This document shows positions 15,559-25,449 of a stretch of 44,155 nucleotides of DNA, piece by piece. A model generated the notes under the pieces. It saw nothing but the letters and a program-made list of their open reading frames with translations. It was not told the DNA's origin and did no database searches. The stretch is from Geminocystis sp. GBBB08 (lineage in GTDB: Bacteria; Cyanobacteriota; Cyanobacteriia; Cyanobacteriales; Cyanobacteriaceae): the NCBI RefSeq assembly GCF_016743215.1, contig NZ_VRZC01000009.1:1-44155 (forward strand), written 5' to 3'. The translations under genes and the position numbers were made by a program. Position 1 is the first letter of the stretch. The number at the start of each line of letters is the position of its first letter.

Positions 15559-16832
15559 ATTATGTACGATTGGTTAGGTTTATTAATGGTACTTAAAAAA
15601 TATCCTAATAAATATAATGAGCCACAAATAACGATAGTTTGATGATGATTAACAGTTTTTTTTACGGTTTCTAAAGCTAAAAATAAATCGTCATAAGTAT
15701 TAATTGTAATTAAATCAGGATTGACTTTTATTGCTATTTGTGCTATATTTTCCGTTAATGCTGTACTATGATCAGGGACAGGTACTAAATGTAATTCATC
15801 TTGCGATCGCAACAAAGCCTGAAAAATACCCTGATGATCTTTTGTGGATAGTATTCCCATGACCCAAATAATGTTAGTATTCAAGGTATCAACATATTCT
15901 CTTAAAACTTGTGCCGAAGCGACATTGTGAGCACCATCGATGAGAATTTTTTGTTCTTCCCATGTAATCCATTCAATTCTACCTCGCCAACGGGCTTTTT
16001 TCATCCCTTCTTGTATAGATTCGAGGCTTAAATTCCATCCCTTTTGTTGTAATATTTGGCAAGTGGCGATCGCTAAAGCGGAATTGTGTAATTGTATATC
16101 ACCATTGAGGGGTAAAGGATATTCAATATCTTGATATTTTGCCCAATTTTGAGGATGTTGAGGGATTCTTTTCGCAGATTTTACCCAAATATGAGGCCAA
16201 TTAAGAGTTTTGATCTTATTTTCAACAACTTCTTTCGCTTCTTGAGGTAAATCACCGATAATAACAGGGCATTCTTTTTTAAGAATACCAGCTTTTTCTG
16301 AGGCAATCTTAGCTAAAGTATCCCCTAATCTCTGCCAATGTTCACGACTAATAGAAGTAATTATACTGGCTAACGGACGATCGCTAACATTAGTAGCATC
16401 TAATCTGCCGCCTAATCCTACTTCCATAATGGCAATGTCAAATTCTGATGTGTCAAAATAAACCCATGCGGCGGCGGTGATAACTTCAAATTGAGTAGGA
16501 GATTCAGAATTAAGATCAATTACTTTTTGAATTTTTTTAAGAATATTAAATAATTTTTCTTCTGTAATTGGTTTTTCATTAAGACAAATTCTTTCATTCC
16601 AATTAACTAAATGAGGGGAAGTAAATCGCCCTGTTTGATAACCAGCTTGAGTAAAAATTGAAGATAAATAAGCACAAACTGAACCTTTACCATTAGTACC
16701 TGCAACGTGAATTATGGGAACTTTTTGCTGGGGATTATCTAAAGATTGTAATAACTTTTTAATTCTTTCTAAACCTAAATTAATGCCAAATTTTTGATAA
16801 GATTGCAATAAAGATTCAAGATTTTTTGTCAT
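15552..16832 (-). CDS. folC: Bifunctional folylpolyglutamate/dihydrofolate synthase
   Basis: 426 aa Mur-ligase-like enzyme that adds glutamate to dihydropteroate and folates. The ATP loop is HVAGTNGKGSVCAYL (about 42-56), followed by the folate-site motif GRFTSPHLVNWNERI, EVGLGGRLDATN, and ILIDGAHN in the C-terminal domain. The length is normal. The stop lies in the heptad repeat that separates it from phoH. Cytosolic housekeeping enzyme. Confidence 0.95.
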   Translation of the reverse strand: MTKNLESLLQSYQKFGINLGLERIKKLLQSLDNPQQKVPIIHVAGTNGKGSVCAYLSSIFTQAGYQTGRFTSPHLVNWNERICLNEKPITEEKLFNILKKIQKVIDLNSESPTQFEVITAAAWVYFDTSEFDIAIMEVGLGGRLDATNVSDRPLASIITSISREHWQRLGDTLAKIASEKAGILKKECPVIIGDLPQEAKEVVENKIKTLNWPHIWVKSAKRIPQHPQNWAKYQDIEYPLPLNGDIQLHNSALAIATCQILQQKGWNLSLESIQEGMKKARWRGRIEWITWEEQKILIDGAHNVASAQVLREYVDTLNTNIIWVMGILSTKDHQGIFQALLRSQDELHLVPVPDHSTALTENIAQIAIKVNPDLITINTYDDLFLALETVKKTVNHHQTIVICGSLYLLGYFLSTINKPNQSYIIK

Positions 16833-16853
16833 ATTTTTAATTAGCAGAAAATA

Positions 16854-17099
16854 TATAACAATCCTAAATGATTCGTGGCAAAATAAGGAAGAACTACAAA
16901 TTTATATCAAGTTCGGATGATTACTTATAATAAAAATTTGCGAACTTCTTTGCGTCTTGGCGCCTTTGCGTGAAATATTACTATAACTATTTAATCGAAC
17001 CTGATATTAAAGGCAAGAGGTTTAAACCCCTTGTTGAATAATAGGTAAAACATTATTTCCTATCTTTAAATATTTCACAACTGATTTAGTATTGCTATA
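16854..17099. mobile_element. MITE-like element, copy interrupted by a second element
   Basis: The ends read TATAACAATCCTAAATGATT and, in reverse complement, TATAGCAATACTAAATCAGT. Without the insertion at 16905-17006 it is about 141 bp and matches the copy at 30927-31063 in inverted orientation, including the AAGAGGTTTAAACCCCTTG core and the TAATAGGTAAAACATTA segment. It has no coding capacity. It fills most of the 397-bp gap between folC and the DUF3155 gene. Confidence 0.85.
16905..17006. mobile_element. Small ~102-bp element nested inside the MITE
   Basis: The ends are inverted: TATCAAGTTCGG on the left, and TATCAGGTTCG as the reverse complement of the right. It is flanked by TTA on both sides (16902-16904 and 17007-17009), where the uninterrupted copy has a single TTA, indicating a 3-bp target duplication. 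The interior carries TTTGCGTCTTGGCGCCTTTG. Degenerate relatives lie near 9464 and 29338. Confidence 0.8.
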
Positions 17100-17124
17100 T
17101 AACAATTCTAAATCATTTATGGCC
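17099..17124. repeat. Partial MITE end
   Basis: ATAACAATTCTAAATCATTT directly abuts the complete copy and matches the left end of the element at 30927. It is a solo or truncated third copy. Confidence 0.6.
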
Positions 17125-17132
17125 ATAGATAA

Positions 17133-17158
17133 GCAAAAAAATAAAGGGTAAAACCCTT
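17133..17158 (-). terminator. Intrinsic terminator of the DUF3155 gene
   Basis: On the minus strand AAGGGT-TTT-ACCCTT is followed by a T-rich run (TTATTTTTTTG), 72 bp after the DUF3155 stop. The stem is short but the U-tract is good. Confidence 0.65.
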
Positions 17159-17229
17159 AGTCAATATACAATATAAAAAATAAAAATTTATTTGATAAAA
17201 CAGATGAAATCTCAAAGCTAGAGAGAATA

Positions 17230-17550
17230 CTAATGAACTGTTGACAAAGCGGGAGCAGTTACTTTGACTTGAGGTTTAATAACTCTTAAACTAGGGAAAA
17301 GAAAATGATTTTCTTCAACGTATTGAGCACCAAATAATCCTTTTTCAGCCCAAAAATATCTATCAGTAGTATGTTCATTTCTTTTAACTACTAATAAAGC
17401 GGGAGGAGTAATACCATTTGCTCTAATGTGTTTACGAGCAGCTGTAACTGGTTTATCTTCTCCACTTTCGATATAGAAATGAGGCACGAGTTCAAGAATT
17501 TTTCGACCTTCAAGGCGGCGGCGACTTTTACGTTTTCTTTTTCTAGCCAA
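17230..17550 (-). CDS. DUF3155 family protein (cyanobacterial)
   Basis: 106 aa from a TTG start. The frame is open to ATG 17568, but AAGGAGG lies inside that extension, 8 nt before TTG 17550, and family members begin MARxRKRKSRRR as here, so TTG is the better start. The N-terminus is very basic (RKRKRKSRRR), suggesting nucleic-acid or ribosome contact. Conserved parts seen: IESGEDKPVTAARK, VVKRNEHTTDRYFWAEKG and YVEENHFLFPSLR. The function is unknown. A terminator follows downstream. Monocistronic. Confidence 0.88.
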   Translation of the reverse strand: MARKRKRKSRRRLEGRKILELVPHFYIESGEDKPVTAARKHIRANGITPPALLVVKRNEHTTDRYFWAEKGLFGAQYVEENHFLFPSLRVIKPQVKVTAPALSTVH

Positions 17551-17666
17551 CCTTACTTCCTCCTTCATAAGTTAAATGTTATATTTACTACATTTTTCGA
17601 GAATTATATAACGTTTTTTCTTAAAAGTCAAGCCCCTTTTTGACATAAAATCATCTTCGTTTCATT

Positions 17667-17687
17667 ACTTAGGGGTGCGTCAAAAAG
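17667..17687. repeat. Dispersed TTAGGGGTGCGTCAAAAAG element, copy 1
   Basis: The exact 19-mer recurs at 30892-30912 and, with one change, at 39311-39329. All three are just outside gene ends (here 15 bp after the priA 3' end). Confidence 0.75.
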
Positions 17688-17702
17688 CATGAGTGTTAAT
17701 TT

Positions 17703-20243
17703 TTATTCTATTCTTAAAGGATCAGCGTCAATTACTAAGGTTACTCCATTATGGCAATACTGTTTTAACGTTAATAATTTTTGCTTGATTTCTACTGGGA
17801 AAATATCCGCAGATTTTAGGAGGATTTGCCAACGATAACGCCTAGCTACTCTCATCACATTAGCAGGAGCAGGTCCTAAAATTTCGATATTATCTGATAA
17901 TAAATTAGTACAAATATCTGCAACAGTATCGGCAGATTGTCTAACTTTATCACCGTCAATGCCACCAAACTTAAGTAAAATTAAATTACCGTAAGGGGGA
18001 TAATCTAAACTCTTTCTTTCTGGTAATTCTCGTTGACAAAAAGCTAAATAATCATGATTTTGGACAGCTTGAATCACAGGATGTTCAGGAGAGTAAGTTT
18101 GAATAATCACTTTTCCAGCGTCATCACCTCTACCTGCGCGCCCTGCCACTTGGGTTAAAGTTTGAAAAGCTCTCTCACTAGCTCTATAATCAGAATGAAA
18201 AAGTAAACCATCAGCAGAAACTACTCCCACGAGGGTTACTTGGGCTAAATCGATGCCTTTGGTTAACATTTGAGTGCCTATTAATACATCGGCTTTACCC
18301 TCAGCAAATTGCTCTAAAATACGGCGGTGAGCATTTTTTGTGCTAGTAGTATCGCTATCAAAACGTAAGATTTTTAAATCAGGAAACTCTTTTTCTAACT
18401 CTAATAATACTTTTTGTGTGCCTGTGCCGAAAAACTTTAGGTAAGGGGAAAAACATTGAGGACATTTTTTGGGATGCAATTCGGTATGATTACAATAATG
18501 ACATCGTAATAATTCCGTTGCCCCTTCGTGAGTATAATGATAAGATAACGATACGTCACAATGGGGGCATTCCATCACATAACCACAGCTACGACAAGAG
18601 ACAAAAGTACTATGTCCTCGCCGAGAAATAAATAAAATTGCTTGTTTTCCTTGAGTTTTGAGGTTATTTAAGGCATCTCGAAGGCTATAGCTAAAAATAC
18701 TGCGGTTGCCTTTACGCAATTCTTGACGCATGTCTATAATTTCCACTGGAGGCAAGGGGCGATTTTGGATACGATTAGGCAAGGATAAGTAATAATTTTG
18801 GTGTTTTTGCCTCCCTACTCCCAAGTCTCGGGAAGTAGAAAGTTCGCTATTTTGGAGTATTAAAGGCTTATTTTCCGTGGCAAGTCGCCAAGATTCGAGG
18901 GAAGGAGTAGCAGAGCCTAATATTAGCGGACAATTGACTAATTCTGCTCGATATTGAGCTATTTTGACTGCATGATAGGTGGGTATCGGTTGATGTTGTT
19001 TGAAACTGGTATCATGTTCTTCATCTAAGATTATCAGACCAATATTGGGCAATGGTGCAAAAACTGCACTACGAGTGCCGATAATAATTTGAGCTTCTCC
19101 TGTTAACATTTGTCGCCATGTGTCATATCTTTCACCGTCACTTAAAGCGCTGTGATATACGCATACTTTTTCCCCGAATCTTGCCCTAAATCTATCGGTT
19201 AATTGCGGTGTTAATCCGATTTCAGGCACTAAGACTAAGGCGGATTTTTTCTTTTTTAGAATAGGTGCGATCGCCTGTAAGTAAACTTCTGTTTTTCCTG
19301 AGCCTGTCACTCCATGTAATAATACCGTAGAATAACAATCCAAACTGTTAATAATATCTAATGCACGAGCCTGATCTTTTGTCAATATTTTAGGTTGGTC
19401 TTTTTTTGGTGAAGAATCCCGTAATAAACGTAAAGTTTCTCTTTCTTGAATCACCACACAACCTTTTTTTGCCAACGTATTTACTACAGAATTACTATTT
19501 AACTCACAGATTCTCAGTAATTCTGGCAAAGCTAACTCTCCTTCATTATTTTTCAAAATTGTCAATACATCTCGTTGTTTTTGACTCAGTTGACTGTCTT
19601 CGTTTTCCCCTAAAAATGTCACAACTTTGGTTAACTTTGGGGTTGCCTTTGAGGGAGGTTGCAAATAAATTTCTAGCCATTGACGCTTAACTAATGCGGT
19701 AATTGCTTTTCTGGCGTTGGTTACTTTTTGATTGATAAAACTATAACTATAATCTTTTGTTTTACTTTGTTTCAGTAATTTGATGATTTGCATTTGATTA
19801 ATATTACAATCATCTTCGTAATTATCGGGAATATTTTGGCTTAATAATCTTAATCTTCGTTGAGATTTACCCAATAACTTTGGCGGTAAAGCCACCCTAA
19901 CTACATTGATTAAATCGGTGAGATAGTATTCGGCTGTAAGTTCAAGTAATTTCCAATAATGTGAAGGAAAAAACCCTGTAGTAATAACCTCATCAATTTC
20001 TTTGATATTCTCGATCGCCAAATTTTCAGGAGGTTGAGATAATAATCTGATCACAATACCACCGACGATGGCATTACCAAAAGGAATACTAACAATATCA
20101 CCGGCTTTAATGATGGTATCAGGCTTAATTTTGTAAGTGTATAATCCTTCAGCATAGACACAATCGACTAAAACTTCTACCCATTGAGGGAATGAGATAC
20201 TTTTCACTTGGTAATAATAAATTGGCTCGGCAAGTTTGATCAT
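17703..20243 (-). CDS. priA: Primosomal replication-restart helicase
   Basis: 846 aa, the usual PriA length. The N-terminal DNA-binding domain (VLVDCVYAEGLYTYKI) precedes the helicase domain with Walker A HGVTGSGKTEVY, DEEHD and TRSAVFAPL. Eight zinc-binding cysteines are present (CRSCGY, CPHC, CHYC, CPQC), then the C-terminal GRAGRGDDAG helicase motif. I chose ATG 20243, 2 nt after the mnmG stop; GTG 20249 is an alternative that overlaps the stop. Either way it is translationally coupled to mnmG. Confidence 0.95.
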   Translation of the reverse strand: MIKLAEPIYYYQVKSISFPQWVEVLVDCVYAEGLYTYKIKPDTIIKAGDIVSIPFGNAIVGGIVIRLLSQPPENLAIENIKEIDEVITTGFFPSHYWKLLELTAEYYLTDLINVVRVALPPKLLGKSQRRLRLLSQNIPDNYEDDCNINQMQIIKLLKQSKTKDYSYSFINQKVTNARKAITALVKRQWLEIYLQPPSKATPKLTKVVTFLGENEDSQLSQKQRDVLTILKNNEGELALPELLRICELNSNSVVNTLAKKGCVVIQERETLRLLRDSSPKKDQPKILTKDQARALDIINSLDCYSTVLLHGVTGSGKTEVYLQAIAPILKKKKSALVLVPEIGLTPQLTDRFRARFGEKVCVYHSALSDGERYDTWRQMLTGEAQIIIGTRSAVFAPLPNIGLIILDEEHDTSFKQHQPIPTYHAVKIAQYRAELVNCPLILGSATPSLESWRLATENKPLILQNSELSTSRDLGVGRQKHQNYYLSLPNRIQNRPLPPVEIIDMRQELRKGNRSIFSYSLRDALNNLKTQGKQAILFISRRGHSTFVSCRSCGYVMECPHCDVSLSYHYTHEGATELLRCHYCNHTELHPKKCPQCFSPYLKFFGTGTQKVLLELEKEFPDLKILRFDSDTTSTKNAHRRILEQFAEGKADVLIGTQMLTKGIDLAQVTLVGVVSADGLLFHSDYRASERAFQTLTQVAGRAGRGDDAGKVIIQTYSPEHPVIQAVQNHDYLAFCQRELPERKSLDYPPYGNLILLKFGGIDGDKVRQSADTVADICTNLLSDNIEILGPAPANVMRVARRYRWQILLKSADIFPVEIKQKLLTLKQYCHNGVTLVIDADPLRIE

Positions 20244-20245
20244 TT

Positions 20246-22165
20246 TCACAATTGATTATTATTAGCTTTACATAAATTATTTTGCACTTCTAAATAAATT
20301 AATAAAGCATTGACATCCGCAGGATTTACGCCTCCAATTCTAGTAGCTTGTCCTATAGTTAAAGGTCTGACTTTTGTTAGTTTTTCCCTTGCTTCCATTG
20401 ATAAAGTTTCTATGTTCATATAATCTAAATTTTCATCTAATTTACGATTACTATGACGGGCAATTTGCTCAATTTGATTTTGTTGTCTTTTAATGTAACC
20501 AGAATATTTAATTTCAATTTCTGCTCCTTCTTTTTCAGCTTTATTTAACTCAGAATTATGCAAGTTATATTTAACTAAATCTTCATAATGGAAACCCGGA
20601 CGACGCAACAAATCTGCTAGGGTAATTGAGCCTTTTATTTTCTGTTGTGTATCGGCAATAATTTTTATCGAAACTTCCTCTTTTTCCTTTATTCTTGTCT
20701 CATATAACCTTTCTTGTTCGGCAATAATATTCTCTTGTTTTCTTTGATATAACTCCCAACGGCGATCGTCAATTAGCCCTATTTCTCTTCCTAAAGGAGT
20801 CAAACGTTGATCTGCGTTATCTGAGCGTAAAATAAGCCTATATTCCGAGCGTGAGGTTAACATTCGGTAAGGTTCACGGAGATCTTTATTACATAAGTCA
20901 TCAATAAGAGTACCAAGATAACTTTGCTCACGAGAAAACACCACCATCTCTTTATTTTGTGCAAATTTAGCGGCATTTATTCCCGCAACAATTCCCTGGG
21001 CGGCCGCTTCTTCATAACCAGTTGTACCATTAATTTGACCGGCGGAAAATAAACCCTCAATTTTTTTTGTCATCAGGGTAGGATAACACTGAGTTGCCGG
21101 TAAAAAGTCGTATTCTACTGCATAGGCTGGACGTAACATGACACAGTTTTCTAAACCGGGTAAAGTGTGTAACATGGCCAGTTGGATATTTTCAGGTAAA
21201 CCGGTGGAAAAGCCTTGTATATATAACTCAGGGATGTCTCTACCTTCAGGCTCGATGAAAATTTGATGACTTTCTTTATCGGCAAAACGAACGATTTTAT
21301 CTTCAATACTAGGGCAATATCTCGGCCCTTTAGAATCAATGAAACCACCATAAATAGGAGATAAATGGAGGTTATCTTTAATTAAAGTATGAGTTGCTTG
21401 GGTGGTGCGAGTGAGATAACAGTTCATTTGCTCTCGTTCGATCCATACTTCAGGATCAAAACTAAACCAGCGTATTTCATCATCAGGGGGTTGTACTTCC
21501 ATTTTGGAGTAATCAACAGTTCTTTTGTCAACCCGTGCTGGTGTACCAGTTTTTAGTCTTCCCGTTTCAAAGCCTAAATCGTTAAGGGTTTCGGTTAAGC
21601 CTATTGCCGCAAATTCTCCTGCCCTTCCTGCTGACATAGATTTCCCCCCAATCCAGATTTTCCCGTCTAAGAACGTGCCTGTAGTCAATACCACTGCTTT
21701 GGTTTTAAAACAAGTACCGAAATAAGTTTGAATTCCAATAATTTCATCGTTTTTCCCTAATACCAAATCTGTCACCATGCCTTCACGAATGGATAAGTTA
21801 GGCTCATTTTCAATAATATTTTTCATTACGGAGGCATATTCTCGTTTATCAGTTTGTGCTCGTAATGCCCATACCGCAGGTCCTCTTGAATTATTTAACA
21901 CTCTTTTTTGTAAGTAAGTTCGATCAGCCATTTTGCCAATTTCACCCCCTAACGCATCGACTTCGTGGGTAAGTTGGGATTTAGCAGGACCTCCTACCGC
22001 AGGATTACAAGGTTGCCACGCAATTTTATCTAAGTTGAGGGTTAACATCAAAGTGCGACACCCCAATCTAGCACTAGCTAAGGCGGATTCACAGCCAGAA
22101 TGCCCTCCACCGATGATAATTACGTCAAACTCGTCTTGAAATTCTACGGGAGTTTTAATAGTCAT
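20246..22165 (-). CDS. mnmG: tRNA uridine-5-carboxymethylaminomethyl modification enzyme MnmG (GidA)
   Basis: 639 aa. FAD-binding [17 protein letters not shown] at the N-terminus, [33 protein letters not shown] and the [16 protein letters not shown] signature are all present. The C-terminal helical domain binds MnmE. With MnmE it makes the cmnm5 modification at U34 of several tRNAs. The length is typical. It is followed directly by priA. Confidence 0.96.
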   Translation of the reverse strand: MTIKTPVEFQDEFDVIIIGGGHSGCESALASARLGCRTLMLTLNLDKIAWQPCNPAVGGPAKSQLTHEVDALGGEIGKMADRTYLQKRVLNNSRGPAVWALRAQTDKREYASVMKNIIENEPNLSIREGMVTDLVLGKNDEIIGIQTYFGTCFKTKAVVLTTGTFLDGKIWIGGKSMSAGRAGEFAAIGLTETLNDLGFETGRLKTGTPARVDKRTVDYSKMEVQPPDDEIRWFSFDPEVWIEREQMNCYLTRTTQATHTLIKDNLHLSPIYGGFIDSKGPRYCPSIEDKIVRFADKESHQIFIEPEGRDIPELYIQGFSTGLPENIQLAMLHTLPGLENCVMLRPAYAVEYDFLPATQCYPTLMTKKIEGLFSAGQINGTTGYEEAAAQGIVAGINAAKFAQNKEMVVFSREQSYLGTLIDDLCNKDLREPYRMLTSRSEYRLILRSDNADQRLTPLGREIGLIDDRRWELYQRKQENIIAEQERLYETRIKEKEEVSIKIIADTQQKIKGSITLADLLRRPGFHYEDLVKYNLHNSELNKAEKEGAEIEIKYSGYIKRQQNQIEQIARHSNRKLDENLDYMNIETLSMEAREKLTKVRPLTIGQATRIGGVNPADVNALLIYLEVQNNLCKANNNQL

Positions 22166-22310
22166 TTTTATTGATTCTCTTTACACAAAACTGGTGTTAG
22201 GGATTTTGAAAAGTAATTAAAATACTTTTTTCATATTTTAACATTTGAGATCTTGTATTTGTAAAATTCATTTCAAAACGGTTGATGACTATATCTGTTG
22301 ATATTTTTGC

Positions 22311-22994
22311 TTAATTTCTCTTGATTTGAGCATAAGCGTTATCAATAAAGCCTTTACCTCGTAAATACCCAGTATTTGCTCCCGGACATATATAGTTTAA
22401 GTTATTTTCGGAAAAACGATGGCATAATAATTTCACGTTGCGTAATTGTCGGGGATAATGAAAGGTTTTTTTCATTTTTAAAGCGGTTACTTGATTATTG
22501 CCGATAGGTAATAAATGTCTTCCTGAAAATAAAACGCCGTTATTACCACTAAAATATAAACAAGAGGATGCCGGAGAATAACCAGATGTCCAAATTAGTT
22601 GACAATCATCATAAATTTGATCTTCTTTTAAAAAAGTAATCGGGTTTTGATTAGGTAATAAATAAGCCTCTTGTTCTTGAATAATTAAATCACAATGAAG
22701 ATCTTTTTTTATTTGTGTAATATCTTTACTAATACCATCACGATTAGTTAAAAATAAATATTTTACCCCTCCATTTTCAAAACAAAATTCTCGGTTAAAT
22801 TCGTGCCATGATGGGCAATCAATTAAAATATTTCCTTCGGGGTGAATTAGTAAATAAGAAGTGCCCCCTAGGGTATCTCTATTAGGAGAAAAGGCAAAAA
22901 TATTTTCTAAAATTAATTTAGGTTGTTTATAACGAGGGTTGAGGTGATTTGTCTGATGGTTATTTTTTTCTGTAGAATTAGAATTAGGGTTCAT
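22311..22994 (-). CDS. Metallo-beta-lactamase-fold protein lacking the metal ligands
   Basis: 227 aa. The order of motifs follows the MBL fold: a GTSYLL-HPEGNILIDCP strand pair, KYLFLTNRDGIS where HxHxDH should be, WTSGYSPASS where the His of HTPGHTPGS should be, and LFSGRHLLP in place of the GD motif. All metal-binding histidines of the canonical sites appear lost, so it is probably a pseudoenzyme or binds its ligand differently. It is otherwise intact, with no stops. It is transcribed divergently from the protease gene with 82 bp between them. The function is unknown. Confidence 0.7.
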   Translation of the reverse strand: MNPNSNSTEKNNHQTNHLNPRYKQPKLILENIFAFSPNRDTLGGTSYLLIHPEGNILIDCPSWHEFNREFCFENGGVKYLFLTNRDGISKDITQIKKDLHCDLIIQEQEAYLLPNQNPITFLKEDQIYDDCQLIWTSGYSPASSCLYFSGNNGVLFSGRHLLPIGNNQVTALKMKKTFHYPRQLRNVKLLCHRFSENNLNYICPGANTGYLRGKGFIDNAYAQIKRN

Positions 22995-23076
22995 TTTTCA
23001 ATTATTGGTTATTTACTATCTTCTTTTTAAGATAATCCTCAAAAAATAGCGGACAGCCTTACCATTATAAATAAAC

Positions 23077-24576
23077 ATGGAATTAATTATTCTTTTTCTC
23101 TTCCTTAGTACCATTAGTTATATGGTAATTAAACAAAATATAAGCAAAATTACTACAACCCCCATTTGGTTACTCTGGTTATCTTTAATGATTCCTCCTT
23201 TAATTTGGGCAGGATGGTATATCCTCAATCCTAGTCAAAATTCCATGCCATCATTTTTAGTCTTGATTCCGTTATTGATTTCGCCAATATTATATATTTG
23301 GTTAATTCAAAGGGGTAAAATACCGCCAACAGAATCAAAGGATAAATCTTCTTTAGAAAAACTAGAAAAAACTCTTAAGGAATCTGAATCTACTCAGGAA
23401 GAAAAAACTAAACCTCCTAACCCTATCAATGCACAAGAGGAAAAAGCCTTACGAGATTGTTTTCCTTGGGGAGTTTATTATTTACAAAAAATTGACTATT
23501 TACCCCAAGGGATTTTATGTATGGGTAAGTTAATGACTGCCCCTGAAAAAGCCTATCCTATCGTTAAGGGTAATTTAGAAAAAGTTTTTCAAGATCGCTT
23601 TTTGATTATTTTTCAAGAAACTTTACAAGGACAACCTTTTTTTGCATTAGTACCTAATCCTTATTCTGATACACTTCCCCAAAAATTACCACAGGAAAAA
23701 TTAATTCGCCCAGGTATGGCTTTATTTTTGTTACTATTAACCCTACTTACCACTACCATTATCGGTGCAGAGATTAGCGGTGTGCAAGTATCAGAGTTAG
23801 AAACTAATCCTTTTTTAATTTTACAGGGTTTACCCTATAGTTTATGTTTAATTGCTATTTTAGGGGTTCATGAATTAAGTCATTATCTTTTCGCTATTTA
23901 TTATCAAATTCGCACAACTTTACCCTATTTTATTCCTCTTCCTTTCTTTTTAGGTACTTTTGGTGCTTTTATCTCTATTAAATCACCTATGCCCCATCGT
24001 CAAGCAGTTTTTGATGTGGCGATCGCCGGACCGGTGGGGGGATTTTTAGTCACTATACCAGTATTAGTATGGGGTTTAGCTTATTCGGAAATAGTGCCAA
24101 TGCCTGAAAAGATGAATATATTAAATTTTACCGCCTTAGATCCTCGTTTTTCACTTTTATTCTCTATTATCAGTAAAATTGTCTTAGGTAGTAAATTAGT
24201 AGCCGATCAAGCGATCTCCTTACATCCAGCGGCTGTAGCTGGTTATATCGGATTAATTATCACTGCTTTAAATTTAATGCCGGTAGGACAATTAGACGGA
24301 GGACACATGGTTCATGCTATGTTTGGACAGGGAAAAGCTCTTATTATCGGACAAATAACCCGTCTTTTAGTCATAATATTAGCCTTAGTACGAACAGAAT
24401 TTTTATTATGGGCGATAATTTTAATCTTTATGCCTGTCACAGATCAACCAGCTTTAAACGATGTAACAGAATTAGATAATACCAGAGATATTTTAGGATT
24501 ATTAGCTTTAGTTTTATTAATTGCAATTTTACTACCTTTACCGCCAACAGTAGCACAATGGTTAAGTCTTTATTAA
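23077..24576 (+). CDS. Site-2 protease family intramembrane metalloprotease (EGY1-like)
   Basis: 499 aa. Two N-terminal membrane segments are followed by a soluble charged region (about 95-220) and a polytopic M50 core. The active site is HELSH at 265-269, with the third ligand in NLMPVGQLDGGH (LDGGH at about 406-410). GxxxS/N sites and several further helices follow. The layout matches the cyanobacterial/plastid EGY group, membrane proteases acting on membrane-anchored substrates. The substrate is unknown. No neighbouring anti-sigma factor. Confidence 0.92.
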   Translation: MELIILFLFLSTISYMVIKQNISKITTTPIWLLWLSLMIPPLIWAGWYILNPSQNSMPSFLVLIPLLISPILYIWLIQRGKIPPTESKDKSSLEKLEKTLKESESTQEEKTKPPNPINAQEEKALRDCFPWGVYYLQKIDYLPQGILCMGKLMTAPEKAYPIVKGNLEKVFQDRFLIIFQETLQGQPFFALVPNPYSDTLPQKLPQEKLIRPGMALFLLLLTLLTTTIIGAEISGVQVSELETNPFLILQGLPYSLCLIAILGVHELSHYLFAIYYQIRTTLPYFIPLPFFLGTFGAFISIKSPMPHRQAVFDVAIAGPVGGFLVTIPVLVWGLAYSEIVPMPEKMNILNFTALDPRFSLLFSIISKIVLGSKLVADQAISLHPAAVAGYIGLIITALNLMPVGQLDGGHMVHAMFGQGKALIIGQITRLLVIILALVRTEFLLWAIILIFMPVTDQPALNDVTELDNTRDILGLLALVLLIAILLPLPPTVAQWLSLY

Positions 24577-24683
24577 ATAGATCGATAATAGTCAATGACA
24601 TATAGAAGCAAAAAACTAAGCCCATAAATTCTGTTTTGAGAAGATTTATAATCAAAAATAAAGCTAAAAAAATAAACCCTAAT

Positions 24684-25358
24684 ATGACTGAAACGGAAAT
24701 CAAAAATATAATTCAACAACAACTCCCCGAATTGATTAGCAAAGATCCACAAATTCGAGATTTTATCCTTCGCACAGTTTCTGAATATTATTCTCCAAAG
24801 CAAGAAACCGATAGTAAATTTGACCGTATTTTGACAGAGTTACAGCGAGATAGAGAAGAACAAGCTCGTAAATGGGATGAACAAAATCATAAATGGGATG
24901 AACAAAATCATAAATGGGATGAAACTCTTGAGGAAATTAAAAAACTTCATAAAAAATATGATAGTGCCATCGGAGCTTTAGGGGCAAGATGGGGATTATA
25001 TTCTGAAGCCAGTTTTCGGAATGGACTCAAGGGAATTTTAGAAGATTCTTTTGGGGTAGAAGTAATCAATGTTAATGAATTTGATGATGAAGGGGAAGTT
25101 TTTGGCAGACCCGATCAAGTGGAAATTGATGTGATTGTTAAAAATGGTTTATTAATACTTTGTGAACTCAAATCTTCCATTGATAAGGCAGGAATGTACA
25201 TTTTTGATCGCAAAGCTGCCTTTTATGAAAAACGCCATCAGAGAAAAGTCGATCGCAAACTGGTAATTTGTCCAATGGTAGATGATCGTGCTAAACCTGT
25301 GGCTCAAAAATTAGGCATTGAGTTATATAGTTATTCTGATAGTGTTGAATTAAATTAA
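24684..25358 (+). CDS. DUF3782 / PD-(D/E)XK nuclease-like protein with coiled-coil repeats
   Basis: 224 aa from ATG 24684 (the frame extends back to a TTG at 24636, which is not convincing). The N-terminal part is helical, then a coiled coil with a tandem WDEQNHK heptad (about 24870-24922, 21-bp units). The C-terminal domain carries EIDVIVKNGLLILCELKSS, the D...ExK core of the PD-(D/E)XK fold, and ends LVICPMVDDRAK. The family is very common in cyanobacteria and may represent nucleases of mobile or defensive origin; activity is not established. Confidence 0.8.
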   Translation: MTETEIKNIIQQQLPELISKDPQIRDFILRTVSEYYSPKQETDSKFDRILTELQRDREEQARKWDEQNHKWDEQNHKWDETLEEIKKLHKKYDSAIGALGARWGLYSEASFRNGLKGILEDSFGVEVINVNEFDDEGEVFGRPDQVEIDVIVKNGLLILCELKSSIDKAGMYIFDRKAAFYEKRHQRKVDRKLVICPMVDDRAKPVAQKLGIELYSYSDSVELN

Positions 25359-25449
25359 TTCGTTGCAATTAACTTCATAGCTAAATAATGGTTTTAAGAA
25401 ATTTGAACGATCGCCTTACAATGAATTAACAATACTAATAACAAATGAG

